Below, in pieces: positions 23,253 through 37,020 of a stretch of 64,000 nucleotides of DNA. The stretch lies in the NCBI GenBank assembly GCA_947396885.1, contig OX377206.1, positions 45,553,631 to 45,617,630 on the forward strand. Direction: 5' to 3'. Every line of letters begins with the position of its first letter. Within the stretch, counting starts at the first letter, position 1. The DNA is from Heligmosomoides polygyrus polygyrus. Lineage: Eukaryota; Nematoda; Chromadorea; Rhabditida; Heligmosomidae. The position numbers and the translations under genes are program-made. The notes under the pieces were generated by a model. It ran no database searches and was not told where the DNA came from. It saw only the letters and a program-made list of their open reading frames with translations.

Positions 23253-26127
23253 TTCTGAACCCTGACGTAGGTTGAACGACGTCTAGCCCCCTAATCATTA
23301 CGTAAGTTGGACGACGTCTAGGGCACGCCTTCTGAATCCCTATGCACCTTGGACGACGTCTAGGGCACGACGTCTAGGGTAGCCTTCTGAATGCTGACGC
23401 ACGTTGAACGACGTCCAGTGTTCGCCTTTTGAATCTCTACCCACGTTGGGCGACGTCTGCGGCACTTCCTCTGAACCCTGACGTACGTTGAACGACGACT
23501 AGCCCAACCCCCCCCCTAATCATTACATAAGTTGGACGACGTCTAGGGCACGCCTTCTGAATGCTGACGCACGTTGAACGACGTCCAGTGTTCGCCTTTT
23601 GAATCTCTACCCACGTTGGGCGACGTCTGCGGCACTTCCTCTGAACCCTGACGTACGTTGAACGACGTCTAGCTCCCCTCCCCTAATCATTACGTAAGTT
23701 GGACGACGTCTAGGGCACGCCTTCTGAATGCTGACGCACGTTGAACGACGTCCATTGTTCGCCTTTTGAACCTCTACCCACGTTGGGCGACGTCTGCGGC
23801 ACTTCTTCTGAACCCTGACGTACGTTGAACGACGTCTAGCCCCCCTAATCATTACGAAAGTTGGACGACGTCTAGGGCACGCCTTCTGAATCCCTATGCA
23901 CCTTGGACGACGTCTAGGGCACGCATTCAAAATCCTGACTCACGAAGGACGACGTCTAGGGTAGCCTTCTGAATGCTGACCCACGTTGGGCGACGTCTGC
24001 GGCACTACTTCTGAACCCTGACGTACGTTGAACGACGTCTAGCCCCCCTAATCATTACGTAAGTTGGACGACGTCTAGGGCACGCCTTCTGAATCCCTAT
24101 GCACCATGGACGACGTTTAGGGCACGACGTCTAGGGTAGCCTTCTGAATGCTGACGCACGTTGAACGACGTCCAGTGTTCGCCTTTTGAATCTCTACCCA
24201 CGCTGGGCGACGTCTGCGGCACTTCTTCTGAACCCTGATGTACGTTGAACGACGTCTAGCTCCCCCCCCCTAATCATTACATAAGTTGGACGACGTCTAG
24301 GGCACGCCTTCTGAATGCTGACGCACGTTGAACGACGTCCAGTGTTCGCCTTTTGAATCTCTACCCACGTTGGGCGACGTCTGCGGCACTTCTTCTTAAC
24401 CCTGACGTACGTTGAACGACGTCTAGCCCCCCTCTAATCATTACGTAAGTTGGACGACGTCTAGGGCACGCCTTCTGAATCCCTGTGCACCTTGGACGAC
24501 GTCTAGGGCACGCAATCAAAATCCTGACTTACGAAGGACGACGTCTAGGGCACGCCTTCTGAATGCTGACGCACGTTGAACGAGGTCCAGTGTTCGCCTT
24601 TTGAATCTCTACCCATGTTGGGCGACATCTGCGGCACTTCTTCTGAACCCTGACGTACGTTGAACGACGTCTAGCTCCCCCCCCCGTTAATCATTACGTA
24701 AGTTGGACGACTCTAGGGCACGCCTTCTGAATGCTGACGCACGTTGAACAACGTCCAGTGTTCGCCTTTTGAATCTCTACCCACGTTGGGCGACGTCTGC
24801 GGCACTTCCTCTGAACCCTGACGTACGTTGAACGACGTCTAGCTCCCCCCCTAATCATTACGTAAGTTGGACGACGTCTAGGGCACGCCTTCTGAATCCC
24901 TATGCACCTTGGACGACGTCTAGGGCACGCATTCAAAATCCTGACTCACGAAGGACGACGTCTAGGGTAGCCTTCTGAATGCTGACCCACGTTGGGCGAC
25001 GTCTGCGGCACTACTCCTGAACCCTGACGTACGTTGAACGACGTCTAGCCCCCTAATCATTACGTAAGTTGGACGACGTCTAGGGCACGCCTTCTGAATC
25101 CCTATGCACCTTGGACGACGTCTGGGGCACGCATTCAAAATCCTGACTCACGAAGGACGACGTCTAGGGTAGCCTTCTGAATGCTGACCCACGTTGGGCG
25201 ACGTCTGCGGCACTACTTCTGAACCCTGACGTACGTTGAACGACGTCTAGCCCCCTAATCATTACGTAAGTTGGACGACGTCTAGGGCACGCCTTCTGAA
25301 TCCCTATGCACCTTGGACGACGTCTAGGGCACGACGTCTAGGGTAGCCTTCTGAATGCTGACGCACGTTGAACGACGTCCAGTGTTCGCCTTTTGAATCT
25401 CTACCCACGTTGGGCGACGTCTGCGGCACTACTTCTGAACCCTGACGTACGTTGAACGACGTCTAGCCCCCCTAATCATTACGAAAGTTGGACGAAGTCT
25501 AGGGCACGCCTTCTGAATCCCTATGCACCTTGGACGACGTCTAGGGCACGCATTCAAAATCCTGACTTACGAAGGACGACTTCTAGGGCACGCCTTCTGA
25601 ATCCCTGTGCACCTTGGACGACGTCTAGGGCACGCATTCAAAATCCTGACTTACGAAGGACGACGTCTAGGGTAGCCTTCTGAATGCTGAGGCACGTTGG
25701 GCGACGTCTGCGGCACTACTTCTGAACCCTGACGTACGTTGAACGACGTCTAGCCCCCCTAATCATTACGAAAGTTGGACGACGTCTAGGGCACGCCTTC
25801 TGAATCCCTGTGCACCTTGGACGACGTCTAGGGCACGCATTCAAAATCCTGACTTACGAAGGACGACGTCTAGGGTAGCCTTCTGAATGCTGACGCACGT
25901 TGGGCGACGTCTGCGGCACTACTTCTGAACCCTGACGTACGTTGAACGACGTCTAGCCCCCCTAATCATTACGTAAGTTGGACGACGTCTAGGGCACGCC
26001 TTCTGAATCCCTATGCACCTTGGACGACGGCTAGGGAACGCATTCAAAATCCTGACTCACGAAGGACGACGTCTAGGGTAGCCTTCTGAATGCTGACGCA
26101 CGTTGGGCGACGTCTGCGGCACGACTT
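23253..26127. repeat. Satellite array between inserts 3 and 4
   Basis: Pure satellite. It holds the full complement of words of the long unit: E-A-S-F-G-D with the GACTAGCCCAACC E monomer, F-G-D-E cassettes, the CACCATGG A monomer, a C-to-T-rich G monomer (CCCATGTTGGGCGACATC near 24612), and two A-B-C-D-E cassettes before the next insert. One C monomer reads GCTGAGGCACG near 25687. No gene is seen. Confidence 0.95.
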
Positions 26128-26512
26128 ATTTATTTATTTATTTATTTATGCGTCAAAAGACGCGCTACTACATCAAGGAACAGTAGGCAAAAACAGGCTC
26201 AACAAACTCAAAAAAATGGAAATTCACGCTCAAAAATGAATACAACTAGAAAAATGCTAATATAAAACTGAAGAACATATATTCCGAGCGCTCGCCTACA
26301 ACGTATTTTTTTTTGTTGACAAGAGGCGGCCATGCAGTAGGGACATGCTGGAACCGTCACGATTGATAGTTATAGAGAAATAAAATTTGCATGTACTTAT
26401 ACAGTAAATTTTAAGGTAGAATTCGATCAAGGAATAAAGAGAAATAGAACCTGCATGTACACTTCACAGTAAAAAAAAGTCGTCTGACAATGAGGAACAT
26501 CCACAGGCTGAT
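26128..26512 (-). mobile_element. AT-rich insert, copy 4
   Basis: A 385-bp copy in the same D monomer site. It matches copies 2, 3 and 5 by eye. Its right flank reads GACGTACGTTG, as in copies 1 and 5, so copies 2 and 3 carry the derived flank. Confidence 0.7.
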
Positions 26513-29392
26513 TTCTGAACCCTGACGTACGTTGAACGACGTCTAGCCCCCTAATCATTACGTAAGTTGGACGACGTCTAGGGCACGCCTTCTGAATCCC
26601 TATGCACCTTGGACGACGTCTAGGGCACGACGTCTAGGGTAGCCTTCTGAATGCTGACGCACGTTGAACGACGTCCAGTGTTCGCCTTTTGAATCTCTAC
26701 CCACGTTGGGCGACGTCTGCGGCACTTCCTCTGAACCCTGACGTACGTTGAACGACGACTAGCCCAACCCCCCCCCCCCTAATCATTACATAAGTTGGAC
26801 GACGTCTAGGGCACGCCTTCTGAATGCTGACGCACGTTGAACGACGTCCAGTGTTCGCCTTTTGAATCTCTACCCACGTTGGGCGACGTCTGCGGCACTT
26901 CCTCTGAACCCTGACGTACGTTGAACGACGTCTAGCTCCCCTCCCCTAATCATTACGTAAGTTGGACGACGTCTAGGGCACGCCTTCTGAATGCTGACGC
27001 ACGTTGAACGACGTCCAGTGTTGGCCTTTTGAACCTCTACCCACGTTGGGCGACGTCTGCGGCACTTCTTCTGAACCCTGACGTACGTTGAACGACGTCT
27101 AGCCCCCCTAATCATTACGAAAGTTGGACGACGTCTAGGGCACGCCTTCTGAATCCCTATGCACCTTGGACGACGTCTAGGGCACGCATTCAAAATCCTG
27201 ACTCACGAAGGACGACGTCTAGGGTAGCCTTCTGAATGCTGACCCACGTTGGGCGACGTCTGCGGCACTACTTCTGAACCCTGACGTACGTTGAACGACG
27301 TCTAGCCCCCCTAATCATTACGTAAGTTGGACGACGTCTAGGGCACGCCTTCTGAATCCCTATGCACCATGGACGACGTTTAGGGCACGACGTCTAGGGT
27401 AGCCTTCTGAATGCTGACGCACGTTGAACGACGTCCAGTGTTCGCCTTTTGAATCTCTACCCACGCTGGGCGACGTCTGCGGCACTTCTTCTGAACCCTG
27501 ATGTACGTTGAACGACGTCTAGCTCCCCCCCCCCCTAATCATTACATAAGTTGGACGACGTCTAGGGCACGCCTTCTGAATGCTGACGCACGTTGAACGA
27601 CGTCCAGTGTTCGCCTTTTGAATCTCTACCCACGTTGGGCGACGTCTGCGGCACTTCTTCTTAACCCTGACGTACGTTGAACGACGTCTAGCCCCCCTCT
27701 AATCATTACGTAAGTTGGACGACGTCTAGGGCACGCCTTCTGAATCCCTGTGCACCTTGGACGACGTCTAGGGCACGCAATCAAAATCCTGACTTACGAA
27801 GGACGACGTCTAGGGCACGCCTTCTGAATGCTGACGCACGTTGAACGAGGTCCAGTGTTCGCCTTTTGAATCTCTACCCATGTTGGGCGACATCTGCGGC
27901 ACTTCTTCTGAACCCTGACGTACGTTGAACGACGTCTAGCTCCCCCCCCCCCTAATCATTACGTAAGTTGGACGACTCTAGGGCACGCCTTCTGAATGCT
28001 GACGCACGTTGAACGACGTCCAGTGTTCGCCTTTTGAATCTCTACCCACGTTGGGCGACGTCTGCGGCACTTCCTCTGAACCCTGACGTACGTTGAACGA
28101 CGTCTAGCTCCCCCCCTAATCATTACGTAAGTTGGACGACGTCTAGGGCACGCCTTCTGAATCCCTATGCACCTTGGACGACGTCTAGGGCACGCATTCA
28201 AAATCCTGACTCACGAAGGACGACGTCTAGGGTAGCCTTCTGAATGCTGACCCACGTTGGGCGACGTCTGCGGCACTACTCCTGAACCCTGACGTACGTT
28301 GAACGACGTCTAGCCCCCTAATCATTACGTAAGTTGGACGACGTCTAGGGCACGCCTTCTGAATCCCTATGCACCTTGGACGACGTCTAGGGCACGCATT
28401 CAAAATCCTGACTCACGAAGGACGACGTCTAGGGTAGCCTTCTGAATGCTGACCCACGTTGGGCGACGTCTGCGGCACTACTTCTGAACCCTGACGTACG
28501 TTGAACGACGTCTAGCCCCCTAATCATTACGTAAGTTGGACGACGTCTAGGGCACGCCTTCTGAATCCCTATGCACCTTGGACGACGTCTAGGGCACGAC
28601 GTCTAGGGTAGCCTTCTGAATGCTGACGCACGTTGAACGACGTCCAGTGTTCGCCTTTTGAATCTCTACCCACGTTGGGCGACGTCTGCGGCACTACTTC
28701 TGAACCCTGACGTACGTTGAACGACGTCTAGCCCCCCTAATCATTACGAAAGTTGGACGAAGTCTAGGGCACGCCTTCTGAATCCCTATGCACCTTGGAC
28801 GACGTCTAGGGCACGCATTCAAAATCCTGACTTACGAAGGACGACTTCTAGGGCACGCCTTCTGAATCCCTGTGCACCTTGGACGACGTCTAGGGCACGC
28901 ATTCAAAATCCTGACTTACGAAGGACGACGTCTAGGGTAGCCTTCTGAATGCTGAGGCACGTTGGGCGACGTCTGCGGCACTACTTCTGAACCCTGACGT
29001 ACGTTGAACGACGTCTAGCCCCCCTAATCATTACGAAAGTTGGACGACGTCTAGGGCACGCCTTCTGAATCCCTGTGCACCTTGGACGACGTCTAGGGCA
29101 CGCATTCAAAATCCTGACTTACGAAGGACGACGTCTAGGGTAGCCTTCTGAATGCTGACGCACGTTGGGCGACGTCTGCGGCACTACTTCTGAACCCTGA
29201 CGTACGTTGAACGACGTCTAGCCCCCCTAATCATTACGTAAGTTGGACGACGTCTAGGGCACGCCTTCTGAATCCCTATGCACCTTGGACGACGGCTAGG
29301 GAACGCATTCAAAATCCTGACTCACGAAGGACGACGTCTAGGGTAGCCTTCTGAATGCTGACGCACGTTGGGCGACGTCTGCGGCACGACTT
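26513..29392. repeat. Satellite array between inserts 4 and 5
   Basis: Pure satellite, colinear with 23253-26127. Few differences are visible. GTGTTGGCC near 27020 (against GTGTTCGCC elsewhere) is private, and C-run lengths in E monomers vary. No gene is seen. Confidence 0.95.
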
Positions 29393-29777
29393 ATTTATTT
29401 ATTTATTTATTTATGCGTCAAAAGACGCGCTACTACATCAAGGAACAGTAGGCAAAAACAGGCTCAACAAACTCAAAAAAATGGAAATTCACGCTCAAAA
29501 ATGAATACAACTAGAAAAATGCTAATATAAAACTGAAGAACATATATTCCGAGCGCTCGCCTACAACGTATTTTTTTTTGTTGACAAGAGGCGGCCATGC
29601 AGTAGGGACATGCTGGAACCGTCACGATTGATAGTTATAGAGAAATAAAATTTGCATGTACTTATACAGTAAATTTTAAGGTAGAATTCGATCAAGGAAT
29701 AAAGAGAAATAGAACCTGCATGTACACTTCACAGTAAAAAAAAGTCGTCTGACAATGAGGAACATCCACAGGCTGAT
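29393..29777 (-). mobile_element. AT-rich insert, copy 5 (rightmost)
   Basis: A 385-bp copy in the same site with the same flanks. It is the last insert in the window; the following 34 kb of satellite have none. The hairpin GCGTC-AAAA-GACGC and the TTTA tract at the left edge are intact. Confidence 0.7.
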
Positions 29778-32700
29778 TTCTGAACCCTGACGTACGTTGA
29801 ACGACGTCTAGCCCCCTAATCATTACGTAAGTTGGACGACGTCTAGGGCACGCCTTCTGAATCCCTATGCACCTTGGACGACGTCTAGGGCACGACGTCT
29901 AGGGTAGCCTTCTGAATGCTGACGCACGTTGAACGACGTCCAGTGTTCGCCTTTTGAATCTCTACCCACGTTGGGCGACGTCTGCGGCACTTCCTCTGAA
30001 CCCTGACGTACGTTGAACGACGACTAGCCCAACCCCCCCCCCTAATCATTACATAAGTTGGACGACGTCTAGGGCACGCCTTCTGAATGCTGACGCACGT
30101 TGAACGACGTCCAGTGTTCGCCTTTTGAATCTCTACCCACGTTGGGCGACGTCTGCGGCACTTCCTCTGAACCCTGACGTACGTTGAACGACGTCTAGCT
30201 CCCCTCCCCTAATCATTACGTAAGTTGGACGACGTCTAGGGCACGCCTTCTGAATGCTGACGCACGTTGAACGACGTCCAGTGTTCGCCTTTTGAACCTC
30301 TACCCACGTTGGGCGACGTCTGCGGCACTTCTTCTGAACCCTGACGTACGTTGAACGACGTCTAGCCCCCCTAATCATTACGAAAGTTGGACGACGTCTA
30401 GGGCACGCCTTCTGAATCCCTATGCACCTTGGACGACGTCTAGGGCACGCATTCAAAATCCTGACTCACGAAGGACGACGTCTAGGGTAGCCTTCTGAAT
30501 GCTGACCCACGTTGGGCGACGTCTGCGGCACTACTTCTGAACCCTGACGTACGTTGAACGACGTCTAGCCCCCCTAATCATTACGTAAGTTGGACGACGT
30601 CTAGGGCACGCCTTCTGAATCCCTATGCACCATGGACGACGTTTAGGGCACGACGTCTAGGGCACGCCTTCTGAATGCTGACGCACGTTGAACGACGTCC
30701 AGTGTTCGCCTTTTGAATCTCTACCCACGTTGGGCGACGTCTGCGGCACTTCTTCTTAACCCTGACGTACGTTGAACGACGTCTAGCCCCCCTCTAATCA
30801 TTACGTAAGTTGGACGACGTCTAGGGCACGCCTTCTGAATCCCTGTGCACCTTGGACGACGTCTAGGGCACGCAATCAAAATCCTGACTTACGAAGGACG
30901 ACGTCTAGGGCACGCCTTCTGAATGCTGACGCACGTTGAACGAGGTCCAGTGTTCGCCTTTTGAATCTCTACCCATGTTGGGCGACATCTGCGGCACTTC
31001 TTCTGAACCCTGACGTACGTTGAACGACGTCTAGCTCCCCCCCCCTAATCATTACGTAAGTTGGACGACTCTAGGGCACGCCTTCTGAATGCTGACGCAC
31101 GTTGAACGACGTCCAGTGTTCGCCTTTTGAATCTCTACCCACGTTGGGCGACGTCTGCGGCACTTCCTCTGAACCCTGACGTACGTTGAACGACGTCTAG
31201 CTCCCCCCCTAATCATTACGTAAGTTGGACGACGTCTAGGGCACGCCTTCTGAATCCCTATGCACCTTGGACGACGTCTAGGGCACGCATTCAAAATCCT
31301 GACTCACGAAGGACGACGTCTAGGGTAGCCTTCTGAATGCTGACCCACGTTGGGCGACGTCTGCGGCACTACTCCTGAACCCTGACGTACGTTGAACGAC
31401 GTCTAGCCCCCTAATCATTACGTAAGTTGGACGACGTCTAGGGCACGCCTTCTGAATCCCTATGCACCTTGGACGACGTCTAGGGCACGCATTCAAAATC
31501 CTGACTCACGAAGGACGACGTCTAGGGTAGCCTTCTGAATGCTGACCCACGTTGGGCGACGTCTGCGGCACTACTTCTGAACCCTGACGTACGTTGAACG
31601 ACGTCTAGCCCCCTAATCATTACGTAAGTTGGACGACGTCTAGGGCACGCCTTCTGAATCCCTATGCACCTTGGACGACGTCTAGGGCACGACGTCTAGG
31701 GTAGCCTTCTGAATGCTGACGCACGTTGAACGACGTCCAGTGTTCGCCTTTTGAATCTCTACCCACGTTGGGCGACGTCTGCGGCACTACTTCTGAACCC
31801 TGACGTACGTTGAACGACGTCTAGCCCCCCTAATCATTACGAAAGTTGGACGAAGTCTAGGGCACGCCTTCTGAATCCCTATGCACCTTGGACGACGTCT
31901 AGGGCACGCATTCAAAATCCTGACTTACGAAGGACGACGTCTAGGGCACGCCTTCTGAATCCCTATGCACCTTGGACGACGTCTAGGGCACGCATTCAAA
32001 ATCCTGAGTCACGAAGGACGACGTCTAGGGTAGCCTTCTGAATGCTGACGCACGTTGGGCGACGTCTGCGGCACTACTTCTGAACCCTGACGTACGTTGA
32101 ACGACGTCTAGCCCCCCTAATCATTACGAAAGTTGGACGACGTCTAGGGCACGCCTTCTGAATCCCTATGCACCTTGGACGACGTCTAGGGCACGCATTC
32201 AAAATCCTGACTCACGAAGGACGACGTCTAGGGTAGCCTTCTGAATGCTGACCCACGTTGGGCGACGTCTGCGGCACTACTTCTGAACCCTGACGTACGT
32301 TGAACGACGTCTAGCCCCCCTAATCATTACGTAAGTTGGACGACGTCTAGGGCACGCCTTCTGAATCCCTATGCACCATGGACGACGTTTAGGGCACGAC
32401 GTCTAGGGTAGCCTTCTGAATGCTGACGCACGTTGAACGACGTCCAGTGTTCGCCTTTTGAATCTCTACCCACGCTGGGCGACGTCTGCGGCACTTCTTC
32501 TGAACCCTGATGTACGTTGAACGACGTTTAGCTCCCCCCCCTAATCATTACATAAGTTGGACGACGTCTAGGGCACGCCTTCTGAATGCTGACGCACGTT
32601 GAACGACGTCCAGTGTTCGCCTTTTGAATCTCTACCCACGTTGGGCGACGTCTGCGGCACTTCTTCTTAACCCTGACGTACGTTGAACGACGTCTAGCCC

Positions 32701-35700
32701 CCCTCTAATCATTACGTAAGTTGGACGACGTCTAGGGCACGCCTTCTGAATCCCTGTGCACCTTGGACGACGTCTAGGGCACGCAATCAAAATCCTGACT
32801 TACGAAGGACGACGTCTAGGGCACGCCTTCTGAATGCTGACGCACGTTGAACGAGGTCCAGTGTTCGCCTTTTGAATCTCTACCCATGTTGGGCGACATC
32901 TGCGGCACTTCTTCTGAACCCTGACGTACGTTGAACGACGTCTAGCTCCCCCCCCCCCTAATCATTACGTAAGTTGGACGACTCTAGGGCACGCCTTCTG
33001 AATGCTGACGCACGTTGAACGACGTCCAGTGTTCGCCTTTTGAATCTCTACCCACGTGGGCGACGTCTGCGGCACTTCCTCTGAACCCTGACGTACGTTG
33101 AACGACGTCTAGCTCCCCCCTAATCATTACGTAAGTTGGACGACGTCTAGGGCACGCATTCAAAATCCTGACTCACGAAGGACGACGTCTAGGGCACGCA
33201 ATCAAAATCCTGACTTACGAAGGACGACGTCTAGGGCACGCCTTCTGAATGCTGACGCACGTTGAACGACGTCCAGTGTTCGCCTTTTGAATCTCTACCC
33301 ACGTTGGGCGACGTCTGCGGCACTTCTTCTTAACCCTGACGTACGTTGAACGACGTCTAGCCCCCCTCTAATCATTACGTAAGTTGGACGACGTCTAGGG
33401 CACGCCTTCTGAATCCCTGTGCACCTTGGACGACGTCTAGGGCACGCAATCAAAATCCTGACTTACGAAGGACGACGTCTAGGGCACGCCTTCTGAATGC
33501 TGACGCACGTTGAACGAGGTCCAGTGTTCGCCTTTTGAATCTCTACCCATGTTGGGCGACATCTGCGGCACTTCTTCTGAACCCTGACGTACGTTGAACG
33601 ACGTCTAGCTCCCCCCCCCTAATCATTACGTAAGTTGGACGACTCTAGGGCACGCCTTCTGAATGCTGACGCACGTTGAACGACGTCCAGTGTTCGCCTT
33701 TTGAATCTCTACCCACGTGGGGCGACGTCTGCGGCACTTCCTCTGAACCCTGACGTACGTTGAACAACGTCTAGCTCCCCCCTAATCATTACGTAAGTTG
33801 GACGACGTCTAGGGCACGCATTCAAAATCCTGACTCACGAAGGACGACGTCTAGGGTAGCCTTCTGAATGCTGACCCACGTTGGGCGACGTCTGCGGCAC
33901 TACTTCTGAACCCTGACGTACGTTGAACGACGTCTAGCCCCCTAATCATTACGTAAGTTGGACGACGTCTAGGGCACGCCTTCTGAATCCCTATGCACCT
34001 TGGACGACGTCTAGGGCACGCATTCAAAATCCTGACTCACGAAGGACGACGTCTAGGGTAGCCTTCTGAATGCTGACCCACGTTGGGCGACGTCTGCGGC
34101 ACTACTTCTGAACCCTGACGTACGTTGAACGACGTCTAGCCCCCTAATCATTACGTAAGTTGGACGACGTCTAGGGCACGCCTTCTGAATCCCTATGCAC
34201 CTTGGACGACGTCTAGGGCACGACGTCTAGGGTAGCCTTCTGAATGCTGACGCACGTTGAACGACGTCCAGTGTTCGCCTTTTGAATCTCTACCCACGTT
34301 GGGCGACGTCTGCGGCACTACTTCTGAACCCTGACGTACGTTGAACGACGTCTAGCCCCCCTAATCATTACGAAAGTTGGACGAAGTCTAGGGCAGGCCT
34401 TCTGAATCCCTATGCACCTTGGACGACGTCTAGGGCACGCATTCAAAATCCTGACTTACGAAGGACGACGTCTAGGGCACGCCTTCTGAATCCCTATGCA
34501 CCTTGGACGACGTCTAGGGCACGCATTCAAAATCCTGAGTCACGAAGGACGACGTCTAGGGTAGCCTTCTGAATGCTGACGCACGTTGGGCGACGTCTGC
34601 GGCACTACTTCTGAACCCTGACGTACGTTGAACGACGTCTAGCCCCCCTAATCATTACGAAAGTTGGACGACGTCTAGGGCACGCCTTCTGAATCCCTAT
34701 GCACCTTGGACGACGTCTAGGGCACGCATTCAAAATCCTGACTCACGAAGGACGACGTCTAGGGTAGCCTTCTGAATGCTGACCCACGTTGGGCGACGTC
34801 TGCGGCACTACTTCTGAACCCTGACGTACGTTGAACGACGTCTAGCCCCCCTAATCATTACGTAAGTTGGACGACGTCTAGGGCACGCCTTCTGAATCCC
34901 TATGCACCATGGACGACGTTTAGGGCACGACGTCTAGGGTAGCCTTCTGAATGCTGACGCACGTTGAACGACGTCCAGTGTTCGCCTTTTGAATCTCTAC
35001 CCACGCTGGGCGACGTCTGCGGCACTTCTTCTGAACCCTGATGTACGTTGAACGACGTTTAGCTCCCCCCCCCTAATCATTACATAAGTTGGACGACGTC
35101 TAGGGCACGCCTTCTGAATGCTGACGCACGTTGAACGACGTCCAGTGTTCGCCTTTTGAATCTCTACCCACGTTGGGCGACGTCTGCGGCACTTCTTCTT
35201 AACCCTGACGTACGTTGAACGACGTCTAGCCCCCCTCTAATCATTACGTAAGTTGGACGACGTCTAGGGCACGCCTTCTGAATCCCTGTGCACCTTGGAC
35301 GACGTCTAGGGCACGCAATCAAAATCCTGACTTACGAAGGACGACGTCTAGGGCACGCCTTCTGAATGCTGACGCACGTTGAACGAGGTCCAGTGTTCGC
35401 CTTTTGAATCTCTACCCATGTTGGGCGACATCTGCGGCACTTCTTCTGAACCCTGACGTACGTTGAACGACGTCTAGCTCCCCCCCCCCTAATCATTACG
35501 TAAGTTGGACGACTCTAGGGCACGCCTTCTGAATGCTGACGCACGTTGAACGACGTCCAGTGTTCGCCTTTTGAATCTCTACCCACGTGGGCGACGTCTG
35601 CGGCACTTCCTCTGAACCCTGACGTACGTTGAACGACGTCTAGCTCCCCCCTAATCATTACGTAAGTTGGACGACGTCTAGGGCACGCATTCAAAATCCT

Positions 35701-37020
35701 GACTCACGAAGGACGACGTCTAGGGCACGCAATCAAAATCCTGACTTACGAAGGACGACGTCTAGGGCACGCCTTCTGAATGCTGACGCACGTTGAACGA
35801 CGTCCAGTGTTCGCCTTTTGAATCTCTACCCACGTTGGGCGACGTCTGCGGCACTTCTTCTTAACCCTGACGTACGTTGAACGACGTCTAGCCCCCCTCT
35901 AATCATTACGTAAGTTGGACGACGTCTAGGGCACGCCTTCTGAATCCCTGTGCACCTTGGACGACGTCTAGGGCACGCAATCAAAATCCTGACTTACGAA
36001 GGACGACGTCTAGGGCACGCCTTCTGAATGCTGACGCACGTTGAACGAGGTCCAGTGTTCGCCTTTTGAATCTCTACCCATGTTGGGCGACATCTGCGGC
36101 ACTTCTTCTGAACCCTGACGTACGTTGAACGACGTCTAGCTCCCCCCCCCCTAATCATTACGTAAGTTGGACGACTCTAGGGCACGCCTTCTGAATGCTG
36201 ACGCACGTTGAACGACGTCCAGTGTTCGCCTTTTGAATCTCTACCCACGTGGGGCGACGTCTGCGGCACTTCCTCTGAACCCTGACGTACGTTGAACGAC
36301 GTCTAGCTCCCCCCTAATCATTACGTAAGTTGGACGACGTCTAGGGCACGCATTCAAAATCCTGACTCACGAAGGACGACGTCTAGGGTAGCCTTCTGAA
36401 TGCTGACCCACGTTGGGCGACGTCTGCGGCACTACTTCTGAACCCTGACGTACGTTGAACGACGTCTAGCCCCCTAATCATTACGTAAGTTGGACGACGT
36501 CTAGGGCACGCCTTCTGAATCCCTATGCACCTTGGACGACGTCTAGGGCACGCATTCAAAATCCTGACTCACGAAGGACGACGTCTAGGGTAGCCTTCTG
36601 AATGCTGACCCACGTTGGGCGACGTCTGCGGCACTACTTCTGAACCCTGACGTACGTTGAACGACGTCTAGCCCCCTAATCATTACGTAAGTTGGACGAC
36701 GTCTAGGGCACGCCTTCTGAATCCCTATGCACCTTGGACGACGTCTAGGGCACGACGTCTAGGGTAGCCTTCTGAATGCTGACGCACGTTGAACGACGTC
36801 CAGTGTTCGCCTTTTGAATCTATACCCACGTTGGGCGACGTCTGCGGCACTACTTCTGAACCCTGACGTACGTTGAACGACGTCTAGCCCCCCTAATCAT
36901 TACGAAAGTTGGACGAAGTCTAGGGCACGCCTTCTGAATCCCTATGCACCTTGGACGACGTCTAGGGCACGCATTCAAAATCCTGACTTACGAAGGACGA
37001 CGTCTAGGGCACGCCTTCTG
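29778..37020. repeat. Satellite array right of insert 5
   Basis: Pure satellite. The first ~2.2 kb continue the long insert-bearing unit without its next insert. From about 31.3 kb it passes into a 2531-bp duplication. F-G-D-E cassettes with CTTCTTCTTAACCC and the B variant CACGCAATCAAAATCC are dense here (for example near 30870, 32782, 33197, 33445, 35313, 35729 and 35977). No gene is seen. Confidence 0.95.
31281..37020. repeat. Tandem duplication, 2531-bp offset
   Basis: About 31281-34489 aligns with 33812-37020 at an offset of 2531-2532. Shared private changes include CCTGAGTCACG in a B monomer (near 32006 and 34537) and CCCACGTGGGC, a 2-bp loss (33051 and 35582). CCCACGTGGGGC follows 658-662 bp after each (33712 and 36244). 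Private differences are GGGCAGGCC near 34392 and TCTATACCC near 36829. Within each unit a 657-bp run of cassettes is itself doubled. Confidence 0.85.

Larger units (their letters stand above)
18822..24200. repeat. Insert-bearing tandem duplication, 2659-bp unit
   Basis: About 18822-21541 matches 21481-24200 at a constant offset of 2659, so inserts 2 and 3 are sister copies. Shared changes confirm this: GACGTAGGTTG just right of each insert (near 20606 and 23265), GTCCATTGTTCGCC (near 21094 and 23753) and CACCTTAGACG. The right limit is CACGTTGGG at 21542 versus CACGCTGGG at 24201. Both units have only one A-B-C-D-E cassette between the TTACATAAG E monomer and the A monomer carrying GACGGC, where units 1, 4 and 5 have two. 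Confidence 0.85.
22868..31950. repeat. Higher-order repeat, ~3265-bp insert-bearing unit
   Basis: Three consecutive units each start with an AT-rich insert: 22868, 26128 and 29393 (spacings 3260 and 3265). Private markers recur in step. GACGACTCTAGGG lies near 24709 and 27974 (3265 apart). ACTCCTGAACC lies near 25012, 28277 and 31370, and GACGACTTCTAGGG near 25577 and 28842. The third unit is shorter by about 172 bp because one F-G-D-E cassette is missing after the S monomer near 30650. It departs from the pattern near 31958, where CCCTATGC replaces CCCTGTGC. Confidence 0.85.
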
